Source: an uncultured Collinsella sp. (GTDB lineage Bacteria > Actinomycetota > Coriobacteriia > Coriobacteriales > Coriobacteriaceae). Taken from it: a DNA stretch of 64,000 nucleotides. The position numbers and the translations under genes are program-made. Of this stretch, positions 17,186 through 26,058 are shown piece by piece. Every line of letters starts with the position of its first letter. Position 1 is the first letter of the stretch. The notes under the pieces were generated by a model that was not told where the DNA came from, did no database searches, and saw nothing but the letters and a program-made list of their open reading frames with translations. The DNA is taken from the NCBI GenBank assembly GCA_902493895.1, contig CABUQW010000006.1, positions 21,395 through 85,394 on the forward strand, written 5' to 3'.

Positions 17186-17542
17186 CTAATCGTCGGGGGT
17201 TTCGATTTCGATACTGGCGATGTCGAGCTCGCGGCCGTGCAGCAGGCGCACGTTGGCGCCGCCACATTGAGGGCAGCGGCAATGGAAACGGTCGTGATCG
17301 AAGACCTCACCGCAGTCCTGGCACTCGCTTTGTGGATGGACCTCCTCCACGGCAAGCTCGCAGCCGCGCGTGAGCGGGTCCTCGTCGCGAAATGTCTCCC
17401 ATGCAAAGTCGAGTGCCTCGCGCACGACCTCGGTCATATCCCCGATACGCAGCGTTACCAAAACGGCGCGCGAGGCCCCCGCCCCACGCGCCGCGCGAAT
17501 CACTGTATCGAGTATGCCGTTGACAATGCCAACCTCGTGCAT
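17186..17542 (-). CDS. hypA: nickel metallochaperone HypA
   Basis: Partner of HypB in nickel insertion. At 118 residues it has the conserved nickel-binding start MHEVGIVNGILD (His2), and a zinc site made of CQDCGEVF and CPQCGGANV (about 74-77 and 89-92). It starts six bases after the tatC stop. The order tatA/B, tatC, hypA, hypB, topA is co-directional with short gaps, which suggests an operon joining Tat export and nickel enzyme maturation. Confidence 0.95.
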   Translation of the reverse strand: MHEVGIVNGILDTVIRAARGAGASRAVLVTLRIGDMTEVVREALDFAWETFRDEDPLTRGCELAVEEVHPQSECQDCGEVFDHDRFHCRCPQCGGANVRLLHGRELDIASIEIETPDD

Positions 17543-17548
17543 ACCGAT

Positions 17549-18340
17549 TTACTCCTCGTCGTCCTCGTCGTCCGAGAACAGGTCCAGACGACTCACGAAC
17601 AAGCCCTCCTTGCCCTCGCGCGCGGTAATGACCACACGGGCGATGGCAAGCGAAATCTCGTAAAGCGAGAGCAGGGCGCCATACATGAGGCCGAGCGTAA
17701 CGGGCGAGCCGTCAGGCGTAATCACAGCCGAGCCCACAAGCAGGCCAACGTATACGTAACGCCAGGCACCGCGGAAAGCAGCGTAGGACACGATGTGGAA
17801 GACGGACAGGTAGAAGATGATGAGCGGCAGCTCAAACGCCACGCCAAAGCCGATCATAAAGAGCAGCTCCATGTTGACGTAGTTCTCCAGATCGGGCAGC
17901 GCCGTAGCGACGGCCGAGGTCTCGCCGATGAGCCACTCAAAGCCCGCAGGAATGATGATGAAATAGCAGAAAATGGCGCCCAGGAAGAACAACACCGTCG
18001 AGGCGAGCACCGTGGGCACGACCCACTTGCGCTCGTTGGGGCGAAGCGCCGGCAGGAAAAACGCCAGAATCTGCCAGATGATCATGGGCGTGCACATGAC
18101 CACGGCCATCTTGATGGCCAGCGAGAAGCGCAAGCCAAAGCCGCCGAGCGTGGTAGTGATGTAGAACTTACCGTCCGGCACAAAGGAGCGGATGGGATCT
18201 TCCAGGATGTCGAGCACAACAGGCGTGGCGAAATACAGCACGATAGCGGCGGCAAACACCGACACGACCACGATGGTCAGGCGGCGACGGAGCTCTCCCA
18301 GGTGATCGAAGAGCGGCATACGCGCAGGTCCGATAGGCAT
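17549..18340 (-). CDS. tatC: Sec-independent translocase subunit TatC
   Basis: TatC recognises twin-arginine signal peptides on folded proteins. The 263-residue protein begins with MPLFDHLGELRRRLTI and shows about six hydrophobic helices, including the conserved FxPAL segment LAFFLPALRPNERKW and the later FGVAFELPLIIFYL. The C-terminus is acidic (SDDEDDEE). Its ATG overlaps the stop codon of tatA/B as TAATG, so the two are translationally coupled. Confidence 0.95.
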   Translation of the reverse strand: MPIGPARMPLFDHLGELRRRLTIVVVSVFAAAIVLYFATPVVLDILEDPIRSFVPDGKFYITTTLGGFGLRFSLAIKMAVVMCTPMIIWQILAFFLPALRPNERKWVVPTVLASTVLFFLGAIFCYFIIIPAGFEWLIGETSAVATALPDLENYVNMELLFMIGFGVAFELPLIIFYLSVFHIVSYAAFRGAWRYVYVGLLVGSAVITPDGSPVTLGLMYGALLSLYEISLAIARVVITAREGKEGLFVSRLDLFSDDEDDEE

Positions 18341-18927
18341 TACTCATCGCCTCCCTTCGGGGCGTCGGCGGCAGCGGCGTCGTCCTCGGCCTCGAGCTCG
18401 CGAGCGAGCTGGTCGACGACGGCCTTGCGCTTGCGGGGACGACGAGCGTAGAGGTCAGCCGTCGTGGGCTCTGCCGGCTCGGGCTTGGGCTCCGGCTCTG
18501 CAGCAGGCTCGGGCTCGACGGCGGCATCGGCAGGCTCGGCCTTGGCGGGCTCGGCGCTCTCGGCCTCATCAGCAGCGCCTTCGCCCTCGGTGGCACCCTC
18601 GCTCGCAGCCTTCTCGGCGGCAAGGCGGGCACGGCGCTCGGCAAAGGTCTCCTTCTTTGCGGGCGCGGCCGTCTCGACGGCATCCTCGTCCGCATCGGAA
18701 TCGTCATCGACGACAGCCTTCTTGGGCTTGACCGGAGCCGACGCGGCCTCGCTTACCGGATCGATGATCTCGGACTGAACAACGGCCGTCATCTTTTCCT
18801 GCGTCTCGCGGAACTGACGGATGGCACGGCCGATCGTGCGGCCCATCTGCGGGAGCTTATCCGGGCCAAACAGCAAAAAGCCGAAGACCACGATGATCGC
18901 GAGCTCACCCTCTCCAATACCAAACAC
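18340..18927 (-). CDS. TatA/TatB family protein
   Basis: Pore-forming or adaptor subunit of the Tat translocase. The start is the GTG at 18927: GGAGGT lies five bases before it, and the resulting N-terminus FGIGEGELAIIVVFGFLLFG-PDKLPQMGR is the exact family signature. Longer in-frame versions have no matching homology. One membrane helix (about 6-22) and an amphipathic helix (RTIGRAIRQFRETQ) are followed by a long acidic, Ala/Glu/Pro-rich tail, making 195 residues in total. The FGIG start favours TatB, but with no second tatA nearby it may do both jobs. Confidence 0.88.
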   Translation of the reverse strand: MFGIGEGELAIIVVFGFLLFGPDKLPQMGRTIGRAIRQFRETQEKMTAVVQSEIIDPVSEAASAPVKPKKAVVDDDSDADEDAVETAAPAKKETFAERRARLAAEKAASEGATEGEGAADEAESAEPAKAEPADAAVEPEPAAEPEPKPEPAEPTTADLYARRPRKRKAVVDQLARELEAEDDAAAADAPKGGDE

Positions 18928-19008
18928 ACATACCTCCAAGGCTCGATGTGAGTCGAGCCCGCACCGCGCCATTCGGCCGGAACTCGTCTATTCATTCGGT
19001 CAAGTATA

Positions 19009-19036
19009 GCGCCCGGACGCCAAAACGTCCGAGCGC
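19009..19036 (-). terminator. probable terminator of the STAS gene
   Basis: On the minus strand GCGCTCGGACG pairs with CGTCCGGGCGC around a TTTTGG loop, 45 bases past the STAS stop. There is no long T run; a TATACT that follows (19003-19008) may be the -10 of the tat genes. Confidence 0.5.
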
Positions 19037-19080
19037 ATCACAAACATATGCCAAACGGCACGCCCTTTTGGGGGCAAAGA

Positions 19081-19395
19081 TTATGCCGCCGTGATCGAAA
19101 TCTCCTGGTCGACGCCCAGCAGCTGAACCACGCGCATCACCGGGGGCTGCACATTAGTGCAGCTAAAGCGCTTACCGTGGTCGACCGCGTGGTGCGCGGC
19201 GCCCACGAGCACGCCAATGCCCGTCGAATCGATGTAGCTCACCTGGGCAAAATCGAGCTCAACGGCCTCAGTGGGCTGCTCGAGCGCCAGGTCAATGGCA
19301 TTGCGCAGGCTATCGGCGTTAGAGATATCGATCTCGCCGGTTACCTTAATGGTGTAGATCTCCGGTGTGGGGTTGGTGGAAATACCCAAATCCAT
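19081..19395 (-). CDS. STAS domain protein (anti-sigma factor antagonist type)
   Basis: A 104-residue protein consisting of a single STAS domain. It has TIKVTGEIDISNADSLRNAI, then the phospho-acceptor loop YIDSTGIGVLVGA (serine about residue 60), as in SpoIIAA/RsbV, where a kinase anti-sigma factor phosphorylates that serine. No anti-sigma kinase or sigma factor gene is adjacent, so its partner is unknown. AAAGGAG lies before the ATG. It is on the same strand as the aminotransferase upstream, with a gap of 66 bases. Confidence 0.88.
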   Translation of the reverse strand: MDLGISTNPTPEIYTIKVTGEIDISNADSLRNAIDLALEQPTEAVELDFAQVSYIDSTGIGVLVGAAHHAVDHGKRFSCTNVQPPVMRVVQLLGVDQEISITAA

Positions 19396-19461
19396 GTATA
19401 CGCTCCTTTACGTATCGAAAATGCGGATAGTACTGGGCGCGGACTTGCGGGGCCCTAGGCG

Positions 19462-20766
19462 TTAGGCGCGCTCGGCACGAGCGAGCTCGGCAGCGACGAG
19501 CTTGACGGCCAGCACCAGCACATCGAGCGCGGCCTCCAGGTCCTCGACCGTGGGATAGCTCGGCGCGATGCGGATGTTGGTATCGCGCGGGTCCTTGCCA
19601 TAGGGCCAGGTAGCACCGGCCGGCGTGAGCTTGACGCCCAGGTCGGCGCAAAGCGCAGCAACCTTCTGGGCCGAGCCCTCGGGACCATCGAAGCTTACAA
19701 AGTAGCCGCCGCGGGGGTGCGTCCAGGTGGCGCAGCCCGTGTCGCCCAATCCCTCGGTGAGCTTGCGCTCGACGGCCTCAAAGCGCGGGCGCAAAAACTC
19801 GGCATGCTTTTTCATGTGTTCCTTGACCGCCTCGATGGTGGGAAGGAAGCGCACGTGACGCAGCTGGTTGAGCTTATCGGCGCTGATAAGGCCGGCCTTC
19901 AGGCGCTTGGAGAACTCCGTGATAACCGCGGGGCTCGCACCGATAAAGCCGATGCCGGCGCCCGGGAAGGTGATCTTGGACGTCGAGGCGAATGCCACCA
20001 CGCGATCCTCGGTGCCCGCCGCGCGAGCGAGGTCGAAGATATTGGCGAGCTCGTCGGTCTCGTCGTACAGGTCGTGCACGCAGTAGGCGTTGTCCCAGAA
20101 GATGCGGAAATCGGGCGCGGCCGTGGGCATCTCGACCAGGCGACGCACGGTGTCCTCGCTAAAGGTGATGCCCGTGGGGTTGGAATACTTGGGCACGCAC
20201 CAGATACCCTTGATGGAATCGTCGGCGGCAACGAGGCGCTCGATCTCGTCCATGTCGGGGCCATTGTCGGTCATCGCGACGGGAACGTTCTCGATGCCCA
20301 GGTCGGCGGTGATGCCAAAGTGACGGTCGTAGCCGGGAACAGGGCACAGGAACTTGACTTTCTTGCCGTCGTGCGCGGCCTCGTAAGCCTCCCAGGGCTC
20401 GCTGCCGCACGAGCCGCAGCGCCAAAACATGCCGGCGATATCGTGCTCGATCAGAAGGCTCGACGAACCCAGTACGAGCGTCTGCTCGGCAGGGCAACCC
20501 AGGAACTCCCCCGCCAGCTTGCGTGCCGAGGGAATGCCCTCAAAGCAGCCGTAGTTGGAGCAGTCGACGTTGCCGTCGTGCAGATCGGCGTCGGCATTGA
20601 GAATATCGAGCATGGGTCGAGAGATGTCCACCTGGGAGGGCGACGGCTTGCCGCGGGCCATGTCGAGCGCCAGGCCCTTGGCCTTGACCTCGGCGACCTC
20701 GGCTTTGAGCGCCTCGATGGCGGCATCGAGTTCGGTGGTTTCCATCTTCTGGTAGATCGTCTGCAT
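19462..20766 (-). CDS. PLP-dependent aminotransferase, aspartate aminotransferase Ic type
   Basis: A fold-type I aminotransferase of 434 residues in the branch annotated as Aminotran_MocR or aspartate aminotransferase class Ic, probably acting on aspartate/glutamate in the cytoplasm. Visible features are the MARGKPSPSQ motif near residue 37, the YSNPTG motif (about 193-198) and the PLP-lysine segment FASTSKITFPGAGIGFIG. The late RIAPSYPT contains the substrate-binding arginine. The start at 20766 has only a weak AAAGG; a later ATG at residue 8 is possible. Substrate is inferred from family only. Confidence 0.88.
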   Translation of the reverse strand: MQTIYQKMETTELDAAIEALKAEVAEVKAKGLALDMARGKPSPSQVDISRPMLDILNADADLHDGNVDCSNYGCFEGIPSARKLAGEFLGCPAEQTLVLGSSSLLIEHDIAGMFWRCGSCGSEPWEAYEAAHDGKKVKFLCPVPGYDRHFGITADLGIENVPVAMTDNGPDMDEIERLVAADDSIKGIWCVPKYSNPTGITFSEDTVRRLVEMPTAAPDFRIFWDNAYCVHDLYDETDELANIFDLARAAGTEDRVVAFASTSKITFPGAGIGFIGASPAVITEFSKRLKAGLISADKLNQLRHVRFLPTIEAVKEHMKKHAEFLRPRFEAVERKLTEGLGDTGCATWTHPRGGYFVSFDGPEGSAQKVAALCADLGVKLTPAGATWPYGKDPRDTNIRIAPSYPTVEDLEAALDVLVLAVKLVAAELARAERA

Positions 20767-20915
20767 GGGTGCGACCTTTCGCGAAGCGGGACGTTGCAGT
20801 TCGTCTAAGTATAGACCGCCACCGCCGCAACGGCATGAAGCCGTGATAGATTAAGTTCATCGCAATGATTTACGAATCGCCGCGCATGCCGGCGTGGGGC
20901 GCCCAAGGAGGCACT

Positions 20916-21170
20916 ATGGAGTACGGATCGTTTCAGGCCGAGGAATTCGGCGACCTGCAGCGCCTGGTCGACGGGCTGTTTTACGACCGCCACGCCATCG
21001 ACCGCCTGGATCTCATCGTGCAGGCCGAAATCTTGGACCTGGCGCCCGATCTCATGGAAATCGTCAACCTGCTACCGCCCGGCTATTACGACCGCCAGTC
21101 ACTTTGCGACCAGCTCAACTCCGCCTTGGCCGCCCACGGCTGGGGCGCCGTCTACGGAACGGTGGAATAA
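20916..21170 (+). CDS. small hypothetical protein
   Basis: An 84-residue acidic soluble protein (MEYGSFQAEEFGDLQRLVDG start, ending HGWGAVYGTVE). AAGGAGG four to five bases before the ATG at 20916 marks this start over the in-frame ATG at 20865. Predicted mainly helical, without cysteines beyond one and without signal or membrane segments. It stands alone and is followed directly by a palindromic repeat and a terminator. I do not recognise the family. Confidence 0.65.
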   Translation: MEYGSFQAEEFGDLQRLVDGLFYDRHAIDRLDLIVQAEILDLAPDLMEIVNLLPPGYYDRQSLCDQLNSALAAHGWGAVYGTVE

Positions 21171-21173
21171 GCC

Positions 21174-21202
21174 TAGTCATTTAAGAACGTCCCCATTGAC
21201 TA
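21174..21202. repeat. palindromic repeat, TAGTCATTTAAGAACGTCCCC family, copy 1
   Basis: TAGTCATTTAAGAACGTCCCC then ATTGACTA, so the ends pair. Relatives lie at 37861, 40051 and 54105. Confidence 0.75.
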
Positions 21203-21239
21203 AAACGCCGCTTGTGATGGTGTCCACAGGCGGCGTTTT
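21202..21239. terminator. bidirectional terminator between the small ORF and nhaA
   Basis: AAAACGCCGC pairs with GCGGCGTTTT and the stem extends inward with one wobble. It is flanked by A and T runs and lies between convergent genes. Confidence 0.88.
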
Positions 21240-21256
21240 CAAACTTGTATATGCTT

Positions 21257-22615
21257 TTACTTGTCTTTGGGCGCGGGGTGTTTGCAGACCACGCTCATGT
21301 AGATCATACCGAGCACGGCAGCGGTGACCGAACCGGCAAGGATGGCGGCCTTGGCAGCCAGAACCTCAAACTGGGCCGTCGGGAAGGCGAGGCCGCTGAT
21401 GAGAATCGACATGGTAAAGCCGATACCGCCCAGAATGCCCACACCAGCAATCATGTGCCAGTTAACGTTGTGCGGCAGCTCGCAGGCCTTGAGCTTGACC
21501 AAGGCGAACGTCATGCCAAAGATGCCGATCGGCTTGCCCAGCAGCATGCCAAAGTACACGCCGAGCGTCACCGGGTCGGTGAGCAGCGTGCTCATGTCCA
21601 CGCCCACCAGGCGAACCTGTGCGTTGACGAACGCGAAGATCGGCAGGATCACAAAGTTGACCGGCGTGGAGATCAGACGCTCCATGCGGATGAGCGGCGG
21701 GGTCACGCGGTGCATGACGCGCTCGACCTTGGTGGTCGAGACGGTAAAGTCATGCTGGCCCAGGATGTGTGCCTCGTCGTCGTAGCGGTCGTCGAGCAGC
21801 GGCAGGCACTCGCCCAGCCAATCGGTGAGGCTATCGAGCTTAACGCCGCACTTGGCCGGAATGGTGAAGGCCAGGATGACGCCGGCGAGCGTGGCATGTA
21901 CGCCACTCTTGAACATGCAGAACCACAACAGCAGACCCAGTACCGAATACGGGGCAAGGCGGTAATGCTGCGTCTTGTTGAGCCACACGAGCGCGCAGGT
22001 CACAAGCGCGGCGGCGCCCAACCAAAACGGATTGGGGCTCTGACCGTAGAAAATGGCGATGGCGGCGATGGAGATGAGGTCGTCGGCGATGGCGAGCGTC
22101 GAGAAGAACACGCGCACGCCGTTGGGCACACGGTTGCCCAAAAGCGACAGCACGCCCAGTGCAAAGGCAATATCGGTTGCCATGGGGATGGCCCAGCCGT
22201 TGTGCGCGCCGGCATGGTTAAAGATCAGGTAGATGCAGGCGGGAACGACGACGCCGCCCACGGCCGCCAGCATGGGGAGCATGGCCTGGCGCGGGTTCTT
22301 GAGCTCGCCAACTGTCATCTCGTACTTAAGCTCAATGCCCACGAGTAAAAAGAAGATCGCCATGAGGAAGTCGTTGACGAAAAGCTCGACGGTGAGACCG
22401 GCCGTCAGGTTGCCCAGACCCACATACAGCGGGGTCTCCAAAAAATGATGGATAGCCTCGTAGGCATCGGTGTTGGCGCAAATGACGGCGGCGATGGCGG
22501 CGAAGACCATGACGGCGGCGGAAATCGTGCCGTTCTCGGCGATGCGCTCCCAGATGTCGTGACGTTCAAAGCGCTTGCGCTCACGAACGTTGAACAGCTG
22601 CTCAGTTGCTGCCAT
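21257..22615 (-). CDS. nhaA: Na+/H+ antiporter NhaA
   Basis: Exchanges internal Na+ for external H+ at the membrane. The 452-residue protein has many hydrophobic helices, the FFLLVGIELKYE segment, PMATDIAFALGVLSLLG and the ion-binding pair in TLAIADDLISIAAIA (two adjacent aspartates). It is longer than E. coli NhaA (388), mainly from a charged loop near residues 270-310 and a C-terminal extension. AAAGGAG precedes the ATG. It is transcribed alone and ends at a bidirectional terminator. Confidence 0.95.
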   Translation of the reverse strand: MAATEQLFNVRERKRFERHDIWERIAENGTISAAVMVFAAIAAVICANTDAYEAIHHFLETPLYVGLGNLTAGLTVELFVNDFLMAIFFLLVGIELKYEMTVGELKNPRQAMLPMLAAVGGVVVPACIYLIFNHAGAHNGWAIPMATDIAFALGVLSLLGNRVPNGVRVFFSTLAIADDLISIAAIAIFYGQSPNPFWLGAAALVTCALVWLNKTQHYRLAPYSVLGLLLWFCMFKSGVHATLAGVILAFTIPAKCGVKLDSLTDWLGECLPLLDDRYDDEAHILGQHDFTVSTTKVERVMHRVTPPLIRMERLISTPVNFVILPIFAFVNAQVRLVGVDMSTLLTDPVTLGVYFGMLLGKPIGIFGMTFALVKLKACELPHNVNWHMIAGVGILGGIGFTMSILISGLAFPTAQFEVLAAKAAILAGSVTAAVLGMIYMSVVCKHPAPKDK

Positions 22616-22822
22616 GGGCGGCTCCTTTCACGGGATGGCTCCCGTCTTAAAAAAGCACGGCCCGCCCAAGTGGCGGCGCCGCGCTCTAACGTATTACGCT
22701 TGCATCTAGCCTACCCTGCACGACAAGCATGCAGGCGTGGCCGAAAAGCGGAACCACAGGTTGAACATTATTTGCTCAACGGCGCGGGCACGCCTGTCCA
22801 AGAGACGACGCGGCGCCGCGCA

Positions 22823-22863
22823 CAAAAAACGACCGGAGCGCGGGGCGTCCGCGATCCGGTCGT
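22823..22863 (-). terminator. terminator of ppaC
   Basis: On the minus strand ACGACCGGATCGCGG pairs with CCGCGCTCCGGTCGT (one mismatch), followed by TTTTTT. Confidence 0.92.
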
Positions 22864-22883
22864 CGGTGTTAGGTCAAAAGAAC

Positions 22884-23807
22884 CTAGCAGGCGGCCATGA
22901 TGGGGGCAGCGACCTGCTTCTTACGGGAGAGGACGCCCGGCATCCAGACGCCGTCATGCTCGTCGGCAATGCCCAGGCCCTTCTGAGCGGCCTCGGTCTC
23001 GCCCTCGAGCAGGACCTGCGAGCCCTCCTCCATGATGTCGGTGATGCACAGGACGATGCCGTCGGCACCCTTCTCGGCGGCGTAGGCGCGCATGGCCTCG
23101 CGAATCTCGTCGATCATGCCGAGTGCACGGCTCTTGTCGACGGTCTCGTACTGGCCAATGAGCAGCTTCTTGCCGGCGGGCTCGAACATCTTGATGTCAT
23201 TGCCGACCATCTCGGCAGCGGTGAAGGAGCCGGACGGACGGGTGAGAAAGACCTCCATGCCAAACTTGACCGGGTCGACGCCCACCTGCTCGCCGAGCTT
23301 GGCGGCGACGGCGCGGTCGACATCGGTGGTGGTGGGGCTCTTGAGCATGAGCGTGTCGGTCATCATGGCCGAGAGCAGCAGCTTGGCCTGGACGTCGGAA
23401 AGCTCAACGCCGAGCACGCCGGCGAGCTTGGTGACGATGGTGCAGCTGGAGCCCCAGGGCAGGCAGATGTAGTGCAGCGGGCCGGCGGTCTCGAAGTCGC
23501 CGATGCGGTGATGGTCGACGACGCCAAAGACCGTGGCGTCCTTAAGGCCGGCGACGGACTGGGCGGACTCGTTGTGGTCGGTGAGGACAACGAGCTGACC
23601 GGCCTCGACGGAATCAATCATGCGGGGCTCGGCAATGCCGGCGTCGGCGAGCAGCTTGGCGGACTCTGCCGGAAGCTGGCCCAGAGCGCAGGCCTCGTAG
23701 GTGTTGCCGGCATACTCAACCTGGTTGAGCAGCTGGGACAGGACGACGGCGCTCATGATGGCGTCGTTATCGGGGTTCTGGTGACCAAAGACAAGAACGT
23801 TTGCCAT
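22884..23807 (-). CDS. ppaC: manganese-dependent (family II) inorganic pyrophosphatase
   Basis: Hydrolyses pyrophosphate to phosphate, pulling biosynthetic reactions forward. The 307-residue DHH-type protein has the metal ligands HQNPDND (about 9-15), LTDHNE (about 75-80) and VVDHHRIGDF (about 97-106). The C-terminal DHHA2 domain ends with the substrate-contacting SRKKQVAAPI. GGAGG lies six bases before the ATG. There is no CBS insert, so it is the simple form. Monocistronic, with its own terminator. Confidence 0.96.
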   Translation of the reverse strand: MANVLVFGHQNPDNDAIMSAVVLSQLLNQVEYAGNTYEACALGQLPAESAKLLADAGIAEPRMIDSVEAGQLVVLTDHNESAQSVAGLKDATVFGVVDHHRIGDFETAGPLHYICLPWGSSCTIVTKLAGVLGVELSDVQAKLLLSAMMTDTLMLKSPTTTDVDRAVAAKLGEQVGVDPVKFGMEVFLTRPSGSFTAAEMVGNDIKMFEPAGKKLLIGQYETVDKSRALGMIDEIREAMRAYAAEKGADGIVLCITDIMEEGSQVLLEGETEAAQKGLGIADEHDGVWMPGVLSRKKQVAAPIMAAC

Positions 23808-23930
23808 GGATATCCTCCACTTGATATGTGTACTTGGACGTAGCTATGGTAGCACGCCGATGCCGAGCCTTCGCAGACAGAAGGGCCACGGCATATTTTG
23901 TGGCAGGCATGGGGGCCAAGGCTGTCCCTT

Positions 23931-23972
23931 TTGCACCATGTTGGTGCAAAGTAACCTGACCCCCTTGCACCA
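23931..23972. repeat. palindromic repeat, GGTGCAA...TTGCACC family, copy 1
   Basis: TTGCACCATGTTGGTGCAA hairpin followed by GTAACCTGACCCC and TTGCACC, ending one base before the glk stop codon. The second member is at 30311-30343. Confidence 0.7.
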
Positions 23973-23973
23973 G

Positions 23974-24927
23974 CTATTTGCCGGCAGCGCGCAGGGCTAC
24001 GTAGGCGGCACCGATGATGCCGGCGTCGTTGCCGAGCGAAGCGACCTTAATGGGCGTCTCGCGCGAGGCGGAAAGCGCGTAGCGCTGGAAGTGTTCGCGA
24101 ACGGCGTCGAGGTAGACATCGGCCGAGGCAGACGCACCGCCGCCGATGAGGAACATCTCGGGGTCGACCACGTTGGCGATAAGTGCCAGGGCGCGGCCGA
24201 GGTAGTCGGCCATGGTGTCGGCTGCGGCCAGCGCGAGCTTGTCGCCCTCGCGGCAGGCCTGGAACACGTCCTTGGAATCGGAGGGGCCGGTGAGCTCGAT
24301 GGGCTCGACGCCCGCCTTCTTGCACTCGGCAAGGTAGTTGCTCACCACGCCGGTGGCGCTGGAATACTGCTCCAGGTGGCCATGGCCGCCGCAGCCGCAG
24401 GTGCGCTCCTCAGCTGGGTTCAGGCACATGTGGCCAATCTCGCCGCCAGCACCCACAACGCCCGATACCACGTCGCCATTAACGATAACGCCGCCACCCA
24501 CGCCGGTACCGATGGTGACCATCACCACGTTCTGCACGCCCTTGGCAGAGCCGAGCCAGGCCTCGCCCATGGCGGCGGCGTTGGCATCGTTCTCGTACTT
24601 AACGACCGCGTCGGGGCAGTGCTGCTGAATGGCGATCCTCAGCTCGGGCAGGTTAATGGCAATGTTGGCCTTGACCTTGGCATCGCCCGACGCCGGGATG
24701 GGGCACGGAACGGCCAGGCCAATGCCAGCCACAAAGGCGCGCGGAATCTGGGCCTTGGCGACCACCTGGTCGATAGCCTCGGTCACCGCGGCAAAGCCCG
24801 CAGCGTCAACGATGGGAGGCGTAGGCACGCTGGCCTTGGCCAGCAGGTTGCCGTCCTCGTCGAACAGACCCTCCTTAACCGAAGTGCCGCCGACGTCAAT
24901 GCCGATGTAGTACTGCTTAGGTTCCAT
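23974..24927 (-). CDS. glk: ROK family glucokinase
   Basis: Phosphorylates glucose with ATP. The 317-residue protein has the phosphate-binding start GIDVGGTSVKEGLFDEDG, the catalytic KYENDANAAAMGE (aspartate about 107), the second phosphate motif TIGTGVGGGVI, and the ROK zinc site GEIGHMCLNP with CGCGGHGHLEQY. ATG at 24927 fits the family N-terminus; an upstream ATG at 24951 would add eight residues. The divergent GntR regulator suggests sugar-linked control, though that is inference. The 337 bases upstream hold a GGGACAGG repeat and an AT-rich stretch. Confidence 0.9.
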   Translation of the reverse strand: MEPKQYYIGIDVGGTSVKEGLFDEDGNLLAKASVPTPPIVDAAGFAAVTEAIDQVVAKAQIPRAFVAGIGLAVPCPIPASGDAKVKANIAINLPELRIAIQQHCPDAVVKYENDANAAAMGEAWLGSAKGVQNVVMVTIGTGVGGGVIVNGDVVSGVVGAGGEIGHMCLNPAEERTCGCGGHGHLEQYSSATGVVSNYLAECKKAGVEPIELTGPSDSKDVFQACREGDKLALAAADTMADYLGRALALIANVVDPEMFLIGGGASASADVYLDAVREHFQRYALSASRETPIKVASLGNDAGIIGAAYVALRAAGK

Positions 24928-24982
24928 GGGAGCCCGCCTTTCTCGTTTAAACATTGCCTGTATGGTACCGCTCCCAAGGCAA

Positions 24983-25020
24983 AAACCTACCAAAAAGGGA
25001 CAGGTTTGTTTTGGCAGGTT
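24983..25020. repeat. palindromic repeat, AAGGGACAGGTTT family, copy 1
   Basis: AAACCTACC, AAAAAGGGACAGGTTTGTTTT and GGCAGGTT form an imperfect hairpin. Two closer copies flank the hisB/hisH junction at 57220-57335. Confidence 0.75.
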
Positions 25021-25264
25021 ATATCTGGGGAAACGCAGAGTACGAGATTCGGTTCGCTGGCCGCTATATCGGTTCGGTCCTGTCCTCGGACCGATCATTC
25101 CTCAACACGACACTACTCAGATGTTTATCATTTAAAACGCTCTGATTTTACAAGCGGGGCGTCTTTTGATTTTATCTTTCTCGAACTTTTCAATAACTCA
25201 ATAGAGATACTTAGGCGTTGACTATACTTTCTTTTATTCTCAATCAAGTTGGAAAGGAGGTTCC
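25021..25264. other. divergent regulatory stretch between glk and the GntR gene
   Basis: No gene seen. The stretch holds a short hairpin (TCGGTCC...GGACCGA near 25074-25095) and an AT-rich region with TTGACT and TATACT words close to the GntR start. No pair has correct promoter spacing. Confidence 0.4.
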
Positions 25265-25984
25265 TTGATTCCCAAATACGAGGCGATAGCTGCAGATATT
25301 CGTCGAAGTATCGAGGATGGCGCTCTTAAACCGGGCGATAAGCTTCCCACCGTCGTTGAGTTCTGCGAGCTCTATAGCGTTTCCAAAATCACCGTCAAAC
25401 GAGCTATCGAGCAAATCACCGAGGAAGGTCTTATTACCAGCCGTCGTGGATCGGGTACCTACGTTAAGGACACGGCGGGGCTTCCCGGCCAGGCGTTTTT
25501 TCAGGGCAAAAACGACCGTGCCCAGGGCTTTTCATATGAGCACCGCGGGGAGAAGGTGACCTCGGTGGTCTACGATTTCTCGATCGTTAATCCACCAGCG
25601 GACATCGCAGCCCAGCTGGGAATTGCCGAGGATGACTTTGCCTATCACGTCGTGCGCGTGCGTCAGGCCGATGAGAAGCCCATCGTTATCGAGTACACCT
25701 ACATGCCCCTCGAGCTGATTCCGGGGCTGAAGAAGAAGGACCTGTACGGATCGCTCTACCGCTTCATCCGCGAGCAATGTGGGCTGAAGATTTCGAGCTT
25801 TCACCGTACCATTCGCGCCGTGGCAGCAACCGAGGAAGAAGCCGAGCGTCTGGACACCAAACTTGGCTCTCCCCTGCTCGAGCTCACCCAGATTGGCTTT
25901 TTGGACAGCGGCGCCGCCTTTGAGTATTCGATCTCGCGCAACGTTGGCGATCGCTTTGAGTTGCACAACGTAACGTTGGCATAG
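25265..25984 (+). CDS. GntR/HutC-family transcriptional regulator
   Basis: A 239-residue regulator with an N-terminal GntR winged helix (YEAIAADIRRSIEDGALKPGDKLPTVVEFCELYSVSKITVKRAIEQ, about 4-50, then RRGSGTYV). A C-terminal UTRA ligand domain follows (FSIVNPPADIAAQLGI, VVRVRQADEKPIVIEYTYMP). UTRA regulators usually sense a sugar phosphate or related metabolite. The start is a TTG at 25265, with AAAGGAGG placed four bases before it; no ATG is available at this position. It lies between glk (divergent) and manA (same strand, 75 bases on), so control of hexose genes is plausible but unproven. Confidence 0.9.
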   Translation: MIPKYEAIAADIRRSIEDGALKPGDKLPTVVEFCELYSVSKITVKRAIEQITEEGLITSRRGSGTYVKDTAGLPGQAFFQGKNDRAQGFSYEHRGEKVTSVVYDFSIVNPPADIAAQLGIAEDDFAYHVVRVRQADEKPIVIEYTYMPLELIPGLKKKDLYGSLYRFIREQCGLKISSFHRTIRAVAATEEEAERLDTKLGSPLLELTQIGFLDSGAAFEYSISRNVGDRFELHNVTLA

Positions 25985-26058
25985 GTTTTTGTAGTCACGC
26001 GGGCGCTCGTTTTGAGCCGTCTTACGCGGCACCCGCACAACCTTATGGGAGTATGCAC

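Noticed and set aside
24927..24951. Start of glk at 24951
   Set aside because: It adds a basic octapeptide absent from ROK kinases; the ATG at 24927 fits the family start.
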